Shown: positions 27,308-40,116 of the stretch, in pieces | Position numbering within the stretch: the first letter of the stretch is position 1 | How the letters are laid out: each line of letters begins with the position of its first letter | DNA from: an uncultured SAR86 cluster bacterium | GTDB taxonomy: Bacteria > Pseudomonadota > Gammaproteobacteria > Magnimaribacterales > D2472 | Direction of reading: 5' to 3' | Assembly: GCA_902635645.1 (NCBI GenBank) | Contig: CACPON010000008.1 | Coordinates: 1-46,439, forward strand | Length of the DNA: 46,439 nucleotides | The notes under the pieces: model-generated | Seen by the model: the letters and a program-made list of their open reading frames with translations, nothing else | Databases searched by the model: none | What the model was told of the DNA's origin: nothing | Made by a program: the position numbers and the translations under genes

Positions 27308-28192
27308 ATGACTGAAAGACGAAACCTTCTTGAAAAATCTCTTAATCTCTTTAGTTTAAACAGAGTTGATAGGGATATTTATAGTTGGACCGGTAAAAAT
27401 GTAGGATGGAAAAGGGTCTTTGGAGGTCAAGTAATGGCCCAAACTTTGATAGCTGCATATAAAACGATTGATGTTGAACATTATGCCCATTCTTTTCATT
27501 CTTATTTCTTAAGACCGGGTGATATGGATAAGCCGATAATTTTTACTGTCGATAGAATTAGAAATGGTAAAAGTTTTACAACAAGAAATGTTAAAGCTTT
27601 GCAAGATGGAGAGGCTATATTTAGTTGCTCCATCTCGTTTCAAAAAGATGAAGACAGTTTAGAGCATGAAATTTCAATTCCAGATGTTCCTGCTCCTGAG
27701 GATCTTAAAGATGAGATAGAGATTAGAGAAATATTACTTAAAAAGCTCAATATTGATAGCAAAGATATGCCTATGTTTTTGAGGCAAAGAGAAATTGAAA
27801 TGAGGCCAGTTGAGATTCAAGACTACTTTGAGCCTAAAAGAATGCCACCATATAAAAATACATGGATAAAACCTAACGGGGTTATCCCAGACGACCAAGT
27901 TATTCAACAAGCATTTCTTCTATATATATCTGATATGGGTTTATTGGCTGCAGCTAATAACTCTGTAGGTGTGAATTTCCTAACTAAAAATCTGCAAAAT
28001 GCTAGCCTTGATCATGCAATTTGGTTTCATAAAAAACTTGATTTAAACGATTGGTTTTTGTACTCAATAGATAGTCCTATAACTAAAAATGCTAGAGGGT
28101 TTTCAAGGGGTTCTATATTTTCTAAGTCAGGTGAGCTTATTGCCTCTTGTGCCCAAGAAGGCTTAATTAGACTTTGGCCTGAAAAAAAGTAA
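27308..28192 (+). CDS. tesB: Acyl-CoA thioesterase II
   Basis: TesB hydrolyses medium- and long-chain acyl-CoA to free acid and CoA. The 294-aa protein shows a double hot-dog fold, with GGQVMAQTLIAAYKTI near the N-terminus, HSFHSYFLRPGDMDKPI in the first domain and DHAIWFHKKLDLNDWFLY with ARGFSRGSIFSKSGELIAS in the second, all typical. The likely catalytic Asp lies in YISDMGLL. Length matches E. coli TesB. Divergent from cobS; the 135-nt gap carries TATAAT-like sequence near 27255. It is convergent with hemE, 4 nt apart. Confidence 0.95.
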   Translation: MTERRNLLEKSLNLFSLNRVDRDIYSWTGKNVGWKRVFGGQVMAQTLIAAYKTIDVEHYAHSFHSYFLRPGDMDKPIIFTVDRIRNGKSFTTRNVKALQDGEAIFSCSISFQKDEDSLEHEISIPDVPAPEDLKDEIEIREILLKKLNIDSKDMPMFLRQREIEMRPVEIQDYFEPKRMPPYKNTWIKPNGVIPDDQVIQQAFLLYISDMGLLAAANNSVGVNFLTKNLQNASLDHAIWFHKKLDLNDWFLYSIDSPITKNARGFSRGSIFSKSGELIASCAQEGLIRLWPEKK

Positions 28193-28196
28193 ATTT

Positions 28197-30937
<2,741 letters not shown>

Positions 30938-30964
30938 TTATAATTAAATGAAATATCTTTGTGA

Positions 30965-30970
30965 TATAAT
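30965..30970 (+). promoter_or_regulatory. -10 box of gltB
   Basis: Consensus TATAAT 21 nt before the gltB ATG. The matching -35 is poor. The predicted leader is about 15 nt and lacks a Shine-Dalgarno sequence. Confidence 0.5.
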
Positions 30971-30991
30971 TTACTAAACACACTCAAAAAT

Positions 30992-33900
30992 ATGCCCGGA
31001 TTAATTAAAAAAGAAGAATTTAAAGATAACTGTGGATTTGGCTTAATTGCAAATATTAACGGGGTAAAATCACATAAAGTTATTATTAATTCTATTGATG
31101 CTTTGATAAGCATGACACATAGAGGCGGGGTAGGCTCTGATGGTAAGACAGGTGATGGGTGTGGCCTTCTTTTTGACATTGATCATAAATTTTTTGCAGA
31201 CACTGTTCTAAAAGAACAAAACATAGAAATTGGTGAACATTTTGCAATTGGCCAAATTTTTTACAATCAAGATATTGCAAAACTATTACCTAAAATAAAA
31301 AAAATCCTTAAGTCTGAAAACCTAGCTCTTGCTGCTTATCGGAGGGTTCCAGTTGATGAAACAATCTTAGGAGAAATTGCTTATAGTTGTTTGCCTGAGA
31401 TATTTCAATTATTTATCAAACCAACTGAAAAAGATTTTAATCAAGAAGTTTTTGAAACCGGTTTAATCCAGGCTAGAAAGTATATTGAAGAAATATATAT
31501 GGATGACGAAAAATTATATGTTTGCAGCATGTCATCAAAAACATTAGTTTATAAAGGTTTAATGTTACCTAATGCTATTAAAGAATTTTATTTAGATCTC
31601 AACCAGGAAAACTTTCGTGCTTCAACATGTGTTTTTCACCAAAGATTTTCTACTAATACAAGTCCAAGATGGCATCTAGCTCAACCATTTAGATTATTAG
31701 CACATAATGGCGAAATAAATGCTATTCGAGGAAATAGAAATTGGGTAAAAGCCAGATCTTCAAAATTTAAAACACCTCTCATACCAAAAATTCAGAAATT
31801 TAAACAGCTTGTTAATGAGACTGGTTCTGATTCTTCCTCACTAGACAACATGATTGAGCTTTTAGTAAAAGGCGGAGTTGATATTTTTAGAGCAATCAGA
31901 ATGGTGCTTCCTCCTGCATGGCAAAATATTCAAACTTTGGATCCAGATGTAAGAGGGTTTCATGAATATAACTCTATGCATATGGAGCCATGGGATGGGC
32001 CAGCAGGTATTGTTATGGCAGATGGAAAATGGGCATTATGTGTTCTTGATAGAAATGGACTGAGACCTGCAAGATTCCAATTAGATAAAGACAATATAAT
32101 TACAATTGCATCTGAAACGGGTGTAAATCCTGTCAACGAATCTAATATTGTCCAAAAAGGTAGAGTTGCACCTGGGGGAATGCTTGCCATAGATACCTCT
32201 AAGGGGAGAATTTATGACGAATCTGCCATTGATGATGAGTTAAAACAAAAATATCCGTATAGAAAGTGGCTTAAGGAGAATGCAATCTATATTGAATCTA
32301 GACTAGATTCGTACGAAGGTCCTGGCCTGAAAAAATTTGAAGCATCTAAGTTTCTTCAATCTTCAAAGCTATTTTTATTGTTTAAAGAAGAACGAACATC
32401 AGTTATCAAGCCCTTAGCTGTTGATTCTCAAGAGGGCACTGGTTCTATGGGTGACGATACTGCTCTTGCAGTAATGAGCAAAATGCATAGACAGCTTTAT
32501 GATTTTTTTAGACAGCAGTTTGCCCAAGTTACAAATCCTCCAATTGATTCTTTAAGAGAAGCAGCAGTAATGACCTTAGAGACATGTTATGGACCCGAGC
32601 TAAACATATACGAAGAGACACCAGAGCATGCAAAAAGATTGGTTACAACATCACCAGTATTGTCTTATAGAAAACTTAACTCAATTACAAACAACCCCTA
32701 TTTCAAGTCAGCTGAAATTAATTTAGTCTTTGCTGAAAGCACAAATCTTAAATCTGCAATTAAAAAACTCCAGAAGGATGTTGAAAAGGCTGTTAAATCT
32801 GGATCTTCAATAATTCATTTAATTGAAGATTTACCAGAAGAAGGTTTCTTACCAATAAATGCTTTATTGGCCGTTGGTGCAGCTCATCAACACTTAGTTA
32901 AGCTTGGATTAAGATCTGATGCAAACATTATAGTTACAACCTCCTCTGCAAGAGATACTCATCAAATAGCATGTTTAATTGGTTTTGGAGCAACAGCTGT
33001 ATATCCAACTTTGGCATATCAAACCATACTTGATCTTACATATAAAAATGAACTAAAAGGTGATGCTCATGAAAATTGCTCTCGTTATCGCAAGGGAGTA
33101 AATAAAGGACTATTAAAAATTATTTCAAAAATGGGCATATCAACCATATCAAGTTATAGAGGATCTCAACTCTTTGAAATAGTTGGCTTAGACGAAGATG
33201 TTGTGAATTTATGTTTTACAAATACAGAGAGTAGAGTAAAGGGCAAGACGCTAAAAAACTTAGATCATGAACTTAGATCTTTAAATGAATATGCAAGATC
33301 TAACTTAGCTGATATAAATGTTGGAGGGCTTTTAAAATATATTCATGGTGGGGAATACCATACTTATAATCCTGAAATAGTTAAAAAACTTCAAGAGGCT
33401 GTTGCATCAAGCTCATATAAAACTTATCAGGAATATGCAGATTTAGTTGATAAAAGACCTCCTGCAATGCTTAGAGATCTTTTAGAAATTAATACCCAAA
33501 AATCAAAAATTGATATAAAGAAAGTCGAATCTGAAAAGAAAATCCTAAATAGATTTGATTCCGCTGGTATGAGTTTGGGTGCATTATCACCCAAAGCACA
33601 TGAAACACTCGCTGAAGCAATGAATTCTTTAGGTGGTCGCTCAAACTCAGGTGAAGGAGGCGAGGCTGTAGAAAGATATGGAACACCAAAGATGTCAAAA
33701 ATCAAACAAATTGCATCAGGAAGATTTGGTGTTACCCCTCATTATTTAGTCAACGCAGAAGTTCTTCAAATAAAAATTGCACAAGGTGCTAAACCAGGTG
33801 AGGGTGGCCAACTTCCAGGAGGTAAAGTTAATAAGCTGATCGCTAAACTAAGATATTCCACCCCTGGCGTCACTCTTATTTCACCACCGCCTCATCATGA

Positions 33901-35425
33901 TATATATTCTATTGAAGATTTAGCTCAGTTAATTTACGACCTCAAAGAAGTTAATCCTAAGGCATTAGTTTCAGTTAAGTTAGTCTCTGAACCTGGAGTG
34001 GGAACAATTGCTTCTGGAGTTGCTAAAGCTTATGCAGATTTGATTACCATCTCTGGACATGACGGTGGAACAGGAGCTAGTCCTTTAACATCAATAAGAT
34101 ATGCTGGTTCTCCATGGGAGCTTGGTCTAGCTGAAGCTCATCAAAGTTTGAGAGATAGCGGATTAAGACATAAGGTCCGTCTTCAGGCAGACGGGGGAAT
34201 GAAAACAGGTCTCGATGTTATTAAGGCAGCAATTCTTGGAGCAGAGTCCTTTGGGTTTGGAACTGGCCCAATGATAGCCATGGGATGCAAGTATCTAAGA
34301 ATTTGCCATCTAAACAATTGCGCAACTGGAGTTGCTACACAAAGAGATGATTTGATTAATCATCATTTTGTTGGTGAAAAAGAGCGTGTAATGAATTATT
34401 TTCAATATATTGCTGAAGATGTTAGACATCATTTGAGCAATATGGGAGTTAGCAGACTTGAAGATATTATTGGGCAAACCCAATATCTCGAAATGATTAA
34501 AGACATAGATGAACAGTATAAATCAATAGATTTGAGTGACCTTTTATATAAAGATGAGTCTATACATGAATCATTTTTCTGTACTGAAAAAAAGAATCAA
34601 CCATGGGATAGGGGTAGTTTAGCTAGAAAAATTTTAAGGAAAGCTAAAAAGTCTATAGATGTAAATACATCAATTTCTTTAGATACAAAAATATCTAATA
34701 CAGATAGGTCATTTGGTGCTCTGATATCAGGTTATATTGCTGATAAGTATGGAGAAGCTGGCCTTCGCAAGCCAATTATAATTAATCTTGAAGGATCTGC
34801 AGGTCAAAGTTTTGGGTGCTGGAATGCAAATGGACTAGTTTTAAACATAAATGGTGACGCCAATGATTATGTGGGCAAAGGAATGAATGGAGGAAGAATT
34901 GTTGTAAGGAATAATCATTCGTACGCTTCCTCAGAAAATAACCCATCTCTTGTAGGAAACACCTGCTTATATGGTGCAACAGGTGGTGAATTATATGTAT
35001 CAGGAAGAGCTGGCGAAAGATTTGCTGTAAGAAATTCAGGTGCAAAAGCTGTTATAGAGGGTGCCGGTGATCACTGTTGTGAATATATGACCGGAGGGCA
35101 TGTAACTGTTCTTGGTTCTGTTGGTGCAAACTTTGGAGCTGGTATGACCGGTGGTTTTGCATACGTTCTGGATGAAGATAGAACATTTTTTGATAATTGT
35201 AATAGAGGGCTTGTTAATCTTGAAAGAATTACTACTGAAGATATGCAATCCCATAGAAAACATTTAAAAGAAATAATCTCAAGACATTACAAATACACAA
35301 ATAGTCAGAAAGCTAAAGAACTTGTTGATGATTTTGACAGATTTGAGCCTTATTTTTGGTTGGTGCTTCCTGCAGCATCTAATATCCACGATTTACTCAA
35401 GGCAACTACCGCAAATGCTGCTTAG
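30992..35425 (+). CDS. gltB: Glutamate synthase large subunit
   Basis: GltB (1,477 aa) combines a glutaminase and a flavin synthase domain to convert glutamine plus 2-oxoglutarate into two glutamates. A 13-residue propeptide precedes the catalytic N-terminal nucleophile Cys14 (DNCGFGLIA). The FMN synthase domain carries GGRSNSGEGGE and GHDGGTGASP, the 3Fe-4S cluster motif is CRICHLNNCATGVATQ, and the C-terminal right-handed beta-helix (GXXGG repeats, GMNGGRIVV, GATGGELYV) is complete. It is transcribed away from gltD, unlike the usual gltBD operon, and its last 4 nt overlap aroB. Confidence 0.98.
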   Translation: MPGLIKKEEFKDNCGFGLIANINGVKSHKVIINSIDALISMTHRGGVGSDGKTGDGCGLLFDIDHKFFADTVLKEQNIEIGEHFAIGQIFYNQDIAKLLPKIKKILKSENLALAAYRRVPVDETILGEIAYSCLPEIFQLFIKPTEKDFNQEVFETGLIQARKYIEEIYMDDEKLYVCSMSSKTLVYKGLMLPNAIKEFYLDLNQENFRASTCVFHQRFSTNTSPRWHLAQPFRLLAHNGEINAIRGNRNWVKARSSKFKTPLIPKIQKFKQLVNETGSDSSSLDNMIELLVKGGVDIFRAIRMVLPPAWQNIQTLDPDVRGFHEYNSMHMEPWDGPAGIVMADGKWALCVLDRNGLRPARFQLDKDNIITIASETGVNPVNESNIVQKGRVAPGGMLAIDTSKGRIYDESAIDDELKQKYPYRKWLKENAIYIESRLDSYEGPGLKKFEASKFLQSSKLFLLFKEERTSVIKPLAVDSQEGTGSMGDDTALAVMSKMHRQLYDFFRQQFAQVTNPPIDSLREAAVMTLETCYGPELNIYEETPEHAKRLVTTSPVLSYRKLNSITNNPYFKSAEINLVFAESTNLKSAIKKLQKDVEKAVKSGSSIIHLIEDLPEEGFLPINALLAVGAAHQHLVKLGLRSDANIIVTTSSARDTHQIACLIGFGATAVYPTLAYQTILDLTYKNELKGDAHENCSRYRKGVNKGLLKIISKMGISTISSYRGSQLFEIVGLDEDVVNLCFTNTESRVKGKTLKNLDHELRSLNEYARSNLADINVGGLLKYIHGGEYHTYNPEIVKKLQEAVASSSYKTYQEYADLVDKRPPAMLRDLLEINTQKSKIDIKKVESEKKILNRFDSAGMSLGALSPKAHETLAEAMNSLGGRSNSGEGGEAVERYGTPKMSKIKQIASGRFGVTPHYLVNAEVLQIKIAQGAKPGEGGQLPGGKVNKLIAKLRYSTPGVTLISPPPHHDIYSIEDLAQLIYDLKEVNPKALVSVKLVSEPGVGTIASGVAKAYADLITISGHDGGTGASPLTSIRYAGSPWELGLAEAHQSLRDSGLRHKVRLQADGGMKTGLDVIKAAILGAESFGFGTGPMIAMGCKYLRICHLNNCATGVATQRDDLINHHFVGEKERVMNYFQYIAEDVRHHLSNMGVSRLEDIIGQTQYLEMIKDIDEQYKSIDLSDLLYKDESIHESFFCTEKKNQPWDRGSLARKILRKAKKSIDVNTSISLDTKISNTDRSFGALISGYIADKYGEAGLRKPIIINLEGSAGQSFGCWNANGLVLNINGDANDYVGKGMNGGRIVVRNNHSYASSENNPSLVGNTCLYGATGGELYVSGRAGERFAVRNSGAKAVIEGAGDHCCEYMTGGHVTVLGSVGANFGAGMTGGFAYVLDEDRTFFDNCNRGLVNLERITTEDMQSHRKHLKEIISRHYKYTNSQKAKELVDDFDRFEPYFWLVLPAASNIHDLLKATTANAA

Positions 35426-35440
35426 CTAAGCGCCTTTTTT
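35420..35440. terminator. Possible short terminator at the gltB/aroB convergence
   Basis: The 12-nt palindrome GCTTAGCTAAGC (35420-35431) spans both stop codons and is followed on the plus strand by GCC and six T. The stem is only 4 bp with a 4-nt loop, so any terminator is weak. Confidence 0.3.
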
Positions 35441-36495
35441 AGATTTTTTGAATTATATTTATCAGTCTTAAAAGCTATACCCTTCTCATTAATTAAGATA
35501 AGGTTCAATTTACCCTTAGAAACTTTTTTGTCATTAAGAATATAATTTTTTAGATTCTCGTAAGAATACTTTGAGTAATCTGTTCTTAATTCTAAAGATT
35601 CCAAGAGGTTAACCAAGTCATCAAGTTGATGAGATTTAATATGACCTTCATATAAAGATATTTTTGCAGCAATCACCATACCAAGTGTTACTGCTGCACC
35701 ATGAGTGATACCTTTATATTTTTTATATGCTTCTATTGCATGACCGAATGTATGTCCAAAATTAAGAATAGCTCTTAATCCTTTTTCTTTTTCATCTGCA
35801 GTAACAATCTTTGCTTTTGATTTAATCGATTCCTCGATAATAGTTTCAAGTGCTTGCGGCTTTTTTAATTTAATTAAATCTGAATTTTCTTGCATGTATT
35901 TATAAAGTTTTTTATTACCAATAAATGCATACTTTGCAACTTCTCCAAGACCAGATTTGTACTCGTCATCAGATAATGTTTCGAGATATTTTGTACTAAT
36001 AAGTACAAGACGAGGATTATAGAAAGCACCAACTAGATTTTTTCCTTGCTCAATATTTATTGCTGTCTTACCCCCAACAGATGAATCAACCTGAGATAAT
36101 AAAGTTGTAGGTATCTGAATAAAATCTATGCCTCTTAAGAAGGTTGCTGCACAAAAACCAGTAATATCGCCAACAACACCTCCACCAAATGCAATTAAAG
36201 CATCAGACCTATCAAATTTTAAATCAGCAAGTTTAGATAAAATTTTTGAATATGTTGAAAAAGATTTAGATTTCTCTCCCTTTTTTATTTCATAAAAATA
36301 TACCTTCTTTTTGCTTTTTTTAAGGATATTTTTAAGATCATTAATAAATGATTTAGGTAAACCAGAATCGGTTATAACTAAAATTTTATTTTTAGCTTTG
36401 AGCCCAGCCATAAGATTTTTTTGTGTTATGGCATTCTTGGATATTACTACGTTATATTTTGATAAGCTTTTTCCAACTGCAATTATCTTAGCCAT
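35422..36495 (-). CDS. aroB: 3-dehydroquinate synthase
   Basis: AroB cyclises DAHP to 3-dehydroquinate, the second shikimate-pathway step. GGGVVGDITGFCAATFLRG, TTLLSQVDSSVGGKTAIN and ILNFGHTFGHAIEA (NAD- and metal-binding signatures with zinc-ligand His) are all present. Length 357 aa. Overlaps aroK by 8 nt, forming the conserved aroKB operon, and converges with gltB with a 4-nt overlap. Confidence 0.97.
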   Translation of the reverse strand: MAKIIAVGKSLSKYNVVISKNAITQKNLMAGLKAKNKILVITDSGLPKSFINDLKNILKKSKKKVYFYEIKKGEKSKSFSTYSKILSKLADLKFDRSDALIAFGGGVVGDITGFCAATFLRGIDFIQIPTTLLSQVDSSVGGKTAINIEQGKNLVGAFYNPRLVLISTKYLETLSDDEYKSGLGEVAKYAFIGNKKLYKYMQENSDLIKLKKPQALETIIEESIKSKAKIVTADEKEKGLRAILNFGHTFGHAIEAYKKYKGITHGAAVTLGMVIAAKISLYEGHIKSHQLDDLVNLLESLELRTDYSKYSYENLKNYILNDKKVSKGKLNLILINEKGIAFKTDKYNSKNLKKALS

Positions 36496-36997
36496 AGTTT
36501 TTTACCAATTTAATGATTTCTGTTGAAACCTCTTGGCTAGATTTACCCTCTGTATTTACTATGTAATCAGCAACTTCTTCATAAAGACTTTCTCTAGCGA
36601 CATGGAGTTCCTCAAGTATTTTTCCTGGATCACCGTTTTTAAGCAAGGGCCTGTCTTTATCTTTTGAGGTTCTTTCAAGTTGAACCTCTATAGGAGTTGC
36701 TAGATAAAACACAGTCCCTCTAGAAGATAGAAGTTCTCTATTGGATTCAGATAAAATTATTCCACCGCCTGTAGATAAGACAATCGAATTTTGCTGCACC
36801 ATTTCTTCAAGGATATTACTTTCTCTTTTTCTAAATCCTTCTTCTCCTTCAAGATCAAATATCCAGTCGATTGATGCGCCAGTTCTGGTTTCAATTTCTT
36901 CATCAGTATCAAAGAAATTTAAAAATAACTCACTAGAAATTATTTTGCCAACTGTTGATTTTCCTGATCCCATAGGACCAACTATAAATATATTCAT
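36488..36997 (-). CDS. aroK: Shikimate kinase
   Basis: AroK phosphorylates shikimate with ATP. Walker A GPMGSGKS is at 7-14, the shikimate-binding DTDEEIE region follows near 31-37, STGGGIIL is present, and the lid arginines lie in KDRPLLKN. Length 169 aa. Translationally coupled to aroB. Divergent from mrcA across 104 nt; the pilMNOPQ/hof genes that usually lie between these two in gammaproteobacteria are missing. Confidence 0.96.
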   Translation of the reverse strand: MNIFIVGPMGSGKSTVGKIISSELFLNFFDTDEEIETRTGASIDWIFDLEGEEGFRKRESNILEEMVQQNSIVLSTGGGIILSESNRELLSSRGTVFYLATPIEVQLERTSKDKDRPLLKNGDPGKILEELHVARESLYEEVADYIVNTEGKSSQEVSTEIIKLVKNYG

Positions 36998-37069
36998 ATA
37001 ATTTTAGTTTTAATGGCCGAGATTTTAACATCTAACTGAATAAAATAGCTTTATTGAGACAAAAAGTTG

Positions 37070-37081
37070 CACTTTAAAGTG
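37070..37081. promoter_or_regulatory. 12-nt palindrome in the aroK-mrcA divergent region
   Basis: CACTTTAAAGTG is perfectly self-complementary and sits 20 nt before the mrcA ATG, beside a TAAAAT -10-like box (37083-37088). It could be an operator; chance occurrence is possible. Confidence 0.3.
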
Positions 37082-37101
37082 ATAAAATTAATCAAACATC
37101 T

Positions 37102-39543
37102 ATGTTAAAACTAATTAAATTTCTATTTTGGACAGGTATAAGCTGTTGTTTGCTAGCTATATTTGTAGTGCTTGGATCATATTTGTCTCTTAGACCCTCA
37201 TTGCCTGAAATTAGCTTAGTTGATGAAGCGCAATTACAAATGCCCCTTAAAGTCTTTACTGAAGATGGTGTATTGATTGGAGAGTTTGGTGAAATTAAGA
37301 GAAGGCCTCTTAATTTTGAAGACATACCACCAAATATTAAGAATGCTTTTTTAGCAGCAGAAGATGATCAATTTTTTAATCATCAAGGAATTAGTTACAA
37401 AGGGTTATTAAGGTCTGTGGTTAGATGCCTTAGCCCAAATGGATGCTATGGAGGAGGCGGAACAATTTCAATGCAGGTTGTTAGGGGTTATCTTTTAACA
37501 AGAGAAGTAACAGTTACCAGAAAGGCTAAAGAAATTTTCTTAGCACTCCAGCTTGAAGGAGAGATTAGCAAGGAAGAAATCTTCGAGTTATACATCAATA
37601 GAAATTTCTTTGGTAATAGATCATATGGCATTGAAGCTGCTTCAAATACATATTTTAATAAAAGTACACTTGAATTATCACTAAGCGAAGCTGCAACTAT
37701 TGCTGCCATGGCTCAGTCACCATCTAGAATAAATGCAATAAAAGCTCCAAAAAGGACTGAACAAAGAAGGAATTGGATTCTATCTAGAATGTTAAAACTT
37801 CGAATGATTTCTAAAAATGATTACGAAAATTCTATCAACACTCCACTTGCAGTAGTAAAAAATATTGATCTCTATGAAGTTGATGGAAGATATTTAGCTG
37901 AAAAGGCAAGGCAGGATATTATTGCTAGATATGGATTGGCTGCATATAAAAATGGTTGGTCCGTTTATACAACCCTAAATTCAAATCTTCAAACTAGTGC
38001 TAATCAACACTCATTTGAAGAGTTGTTAGACTATGACAAGAGGCATGGATGGAATAAGACCAATAACTACGCATACCTCTTTAATGATCAGCAAATTTTA
38101 TCTTTTTCTGATTTAGATATTAATTTTTTACAAGGAGACGTATCTTCAAATGTTTTCTATGACGACAGCGCCAGCCTAACAAACCAAATCAGTATTATTT
38201 TTGAAAATTTCCCATATTATAAAACTCATAAAAAAGGTCTTGTTATAAGCTTTAAAGATGAGAAATTACACTTTATTGATGAAAATCTAGAAATTTTTTC
38301 AATTGTTTGGTCTGAAGAATATGAGTGGGCAAGAGAAAGAATCTCAATTAATCAGAGAGGGAAAAAACCAAAATCTTTTAGTGATTTTCTTAAATTTGGT
38401 GATTTTATTTATTTGAGAAAAGAGGATGAATTTCTTTTTTTAGATCAAATTCCGCAAGCTGAAACTTCATTAATTTCCATTCATCCCAGGAGCGGAGCTG
38501 TAAAAGCATATGTAGGAGGATCTAATTTTAGTAAAAGTAATTTTGACAGAGTGACTCTTTCATATCCACAATCTGGATCTAGTTTTAAACCATTCATTTA
38601 TGCGGCAGCCCTAGCAAATGAATACAACCTTTTTTCCTTAATAAATGATGCGCCAATAGCTTTTGAAGATAAGAATTTAGAAAGTGTTTGGAGGCCAGAA
38701 AACTATACTGGCAAATTTTATGGCCCAACATCAATAAGAGATGCATTAATAAGATCTATCAATATTGTATCAATAAAACTTTTGAGAGAAGTTGGAATAA
38801 ATAACACTCAAAACTATATCCAAAAATTTGGTTATGAGAAATCCAGACTTCCAACAGATTTATCTTTAGCTCTTGGATCTGGAAATTTTTCACCGGCAGA
38901 GATGGCACGAGCTTTTGGCGTCATAGCAAATGGAGGGTATTTAGTTGATCCATACTATATTTCAAAAATTGAGGATAGAAATGGAAACATTATTTATTCT
39001 CATAATGATTATTTAAATCTTGTTGGTATCAAAGAAGTAACAGCTTTTCCATGGCTTGATACTATGGAAATGAATATTAAAAAACCTTACTTTTTAATTG
39101 AACCTGAATTTAAAGAAGATAATGTTATAGATGAAAGAATAGCATTTCTTGTTAAAGACACCCTTCAAGAATTTATGACTAGAGGTACAGCTGGAAGAAA
39201 AGCTTCAGTTTTGGGCAGAAAAGATATTGGGGGAAAAACTGGTACAACAAATGACGCAGTTAGTACCTGGTTTTCTGGCTTCCATGAAGATTTAGTTACT
39301 ACTGTATGGGTTGGAACGGATGACTTTACTTCACTTGGTGAAAATGAATATGGATCTACAATAGCTTTACCTATATGGATAGATTACATGCAAGATGCTT
39401 TAAAAAACCTTGAGGTTAAAGAGAAAAATATTCCTGAGGGCATATCTTTTGTGAAGGTAAATAAAAAAACGGGAGTGATTGATAATTCATTAGATTCTCA
39501 AACTTATTTTGAATTAATTTTGGATGAGAATTTAGAGGACTAA
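37102..39543 (+). CDS. mrcA: Penicillin-binding protein 1A
   Basis: A class A PBP that polymerises and crosslinks peptidoglycan. An N-terminal membrane anchor (FWTGISCCLLAIFVVLGSYL) precedes the glycosyltransferase domain with catalytic Glu87 in AAEDDQFFNHQG and GGGGTISMQVVR. An OB-like insert (about 300-450) precedes the transpeptidase domain with the SxxK nucleophile Ser493 (SGSSFKPF), SIN in IRSINIVS, and KTGT in IGGKTGTTNDA. Length 813 aa is typical of PBP1A (ponA). It abuts convergent slmA with no gap. Confidence 0.96.
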   Translation: MLKLIKFLFWTGISCCLLAIFVVLGSYLSLRPSLPEISLVDEAQLQMPLKVFTEDGVLIGEFGEIKRRPLNFEDIPPNIKNAFLAAEDDQFFNHQGISYKGLLRSVVRCLSPNGCYGGGGTISMQVVRGYLLTREVTVTRKAKEIFLALQLEGEISKEEIFELYINRNFFGNRSYGIEAASNTYFNKSTLELSLSEAATIAAMAQSPSRINAIKAPKRTEQRRNWILSRMLKLRMISKNDYENSINTPLAVVKNIDLYEVDGRYLAEKARQDIIARYGLAAYKNGWSVYTTLNSNLQTSANQHSFEELLDYDKRHGWNKTNNYAYLFNDQQILSFSDLDINFLQGDVSSNVFYDDSASLTNQISIIFENFPYYKTHKKGLVISFKDEKLHFIDENLEIFSIVWSEEYEWARERISINQRGKKPKSFSDFLKFGDFIYLRKEDEFLFLDQIPQAETSLISIHPRSGAVKAYVGGSNFSKSNFDRVTLSYPQSGSSFKPFIYAAALANEYNLFSLINDAPIAFEDKNLESVWRPENYTGKFYGPTSIRDALIRSINIVSIKLLREVGINNTQNYIQKFGYEKSRLPTDLSLALGSGNFSPAEMARAFGVIANGGYLVDPYYISKIEDRNGNIIYSHNDYLNLVGIKEVTAFPWLDTMEMNIKKPYFLIEPEFKEDNVIDERIAFLVKDTLQEFMTRGTAGRKASVLGRKDIGGKTGTTNDAVSTWFSGFHEDLVTTVWVGTDDFTSLGENEYGSTIALPIWIDYMQDALKNLEVKEKNIPEGISFVKVNKKTGVIDNSLDSQTYFELILDENLED

Positions 39544-40113
39544 TTATTTTTTAAATATATTCACAGAAAGAAGTTCCCAAACATTTTCAATATAGTTGCT
39601 TGGTGAGTCTTTAAACTTAGATCTAATATATCTTCCAACATTACCTTCAAGGCAGGTAACTATAAGTTGTGCTGATATTCCTGGCTGCGCAATTAAATTA
39701 TTCGAGTCTTCAGCTAGCATTTGCTTGATAGATAGCTCTAATCTTTCAAAGAATTGATTAACTGCATCTGAGACATTTTGCTCATCTGTTGACAAAGCTT
39801 CTCTTGAAACTAGCCTTGCAAACCCTTTGTTTTTTTCGATAAAAATCATAAAAAAAAGAAAAGTATTCTTAACTTTATCTCTTGAGCTTAAATCTGATTT
39901 TTTTAATTCAGCACATTTATTAAAGATGGCGTTATCACAAAAAGAAAAAAGCTCGGCATAGATAGCTCTTTTACTCGGGAAATGCCTATAAAGTGCAGCT
40001 TCAGTAATTTCAGATTTTTCAGCAAGAAGAGCAGTAGTAACTTTGGACAGGTTTCTTTCTTCAAGAAGACTCGCTAAAGATTGTAAAATAATATTTTTTC
40101 TATCATTTTTCAT
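39544..40113 (-). CDS. slmA: Nucleoid occlusion factor SlmA (TetR-like)
   Basis: SlmA binds chromosomal sites and blocks FtsZ assembly over the nucleoid. The 189-aa protein starts with NIILQSLASLLEERNLSKVT and the helix-turn-helix EITEAALYRHFPSKRAIYAEL, close to E. coli SlmA (ILQSLALMLE, EAALYRHFPSK). The C-terminal dimer domain ends ISAQLIVTCLEGNVGRYIRSKFK, also as in SlmA. An ordinary TetR regulator is the alternative. It begins 3 nt after algC on the same strand and is probably co-transcribed; slmA near algC fits the coaBC-dut-algC neighbourhood of related bacteria. Confidence 0.88.
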   Translation of the reverse strand: MKNDRKNIILQSLASLLEERNLSKVTTALLAEKSEITEAALYRHFPSKRAIYAELFSFCDNAIFNKCAELKKSDLSSRDKVKNTFLFFMIFIEKNKGFARLVSREALSTDEQNVSDAVNQFFERLELSIKQMLAEDSNNLIAQPGISAQLIVTCLEGNVGRYIRSKFKDSPSNYIENVWELLSVNIFKK

Positions 40114-40116
40114 TAG

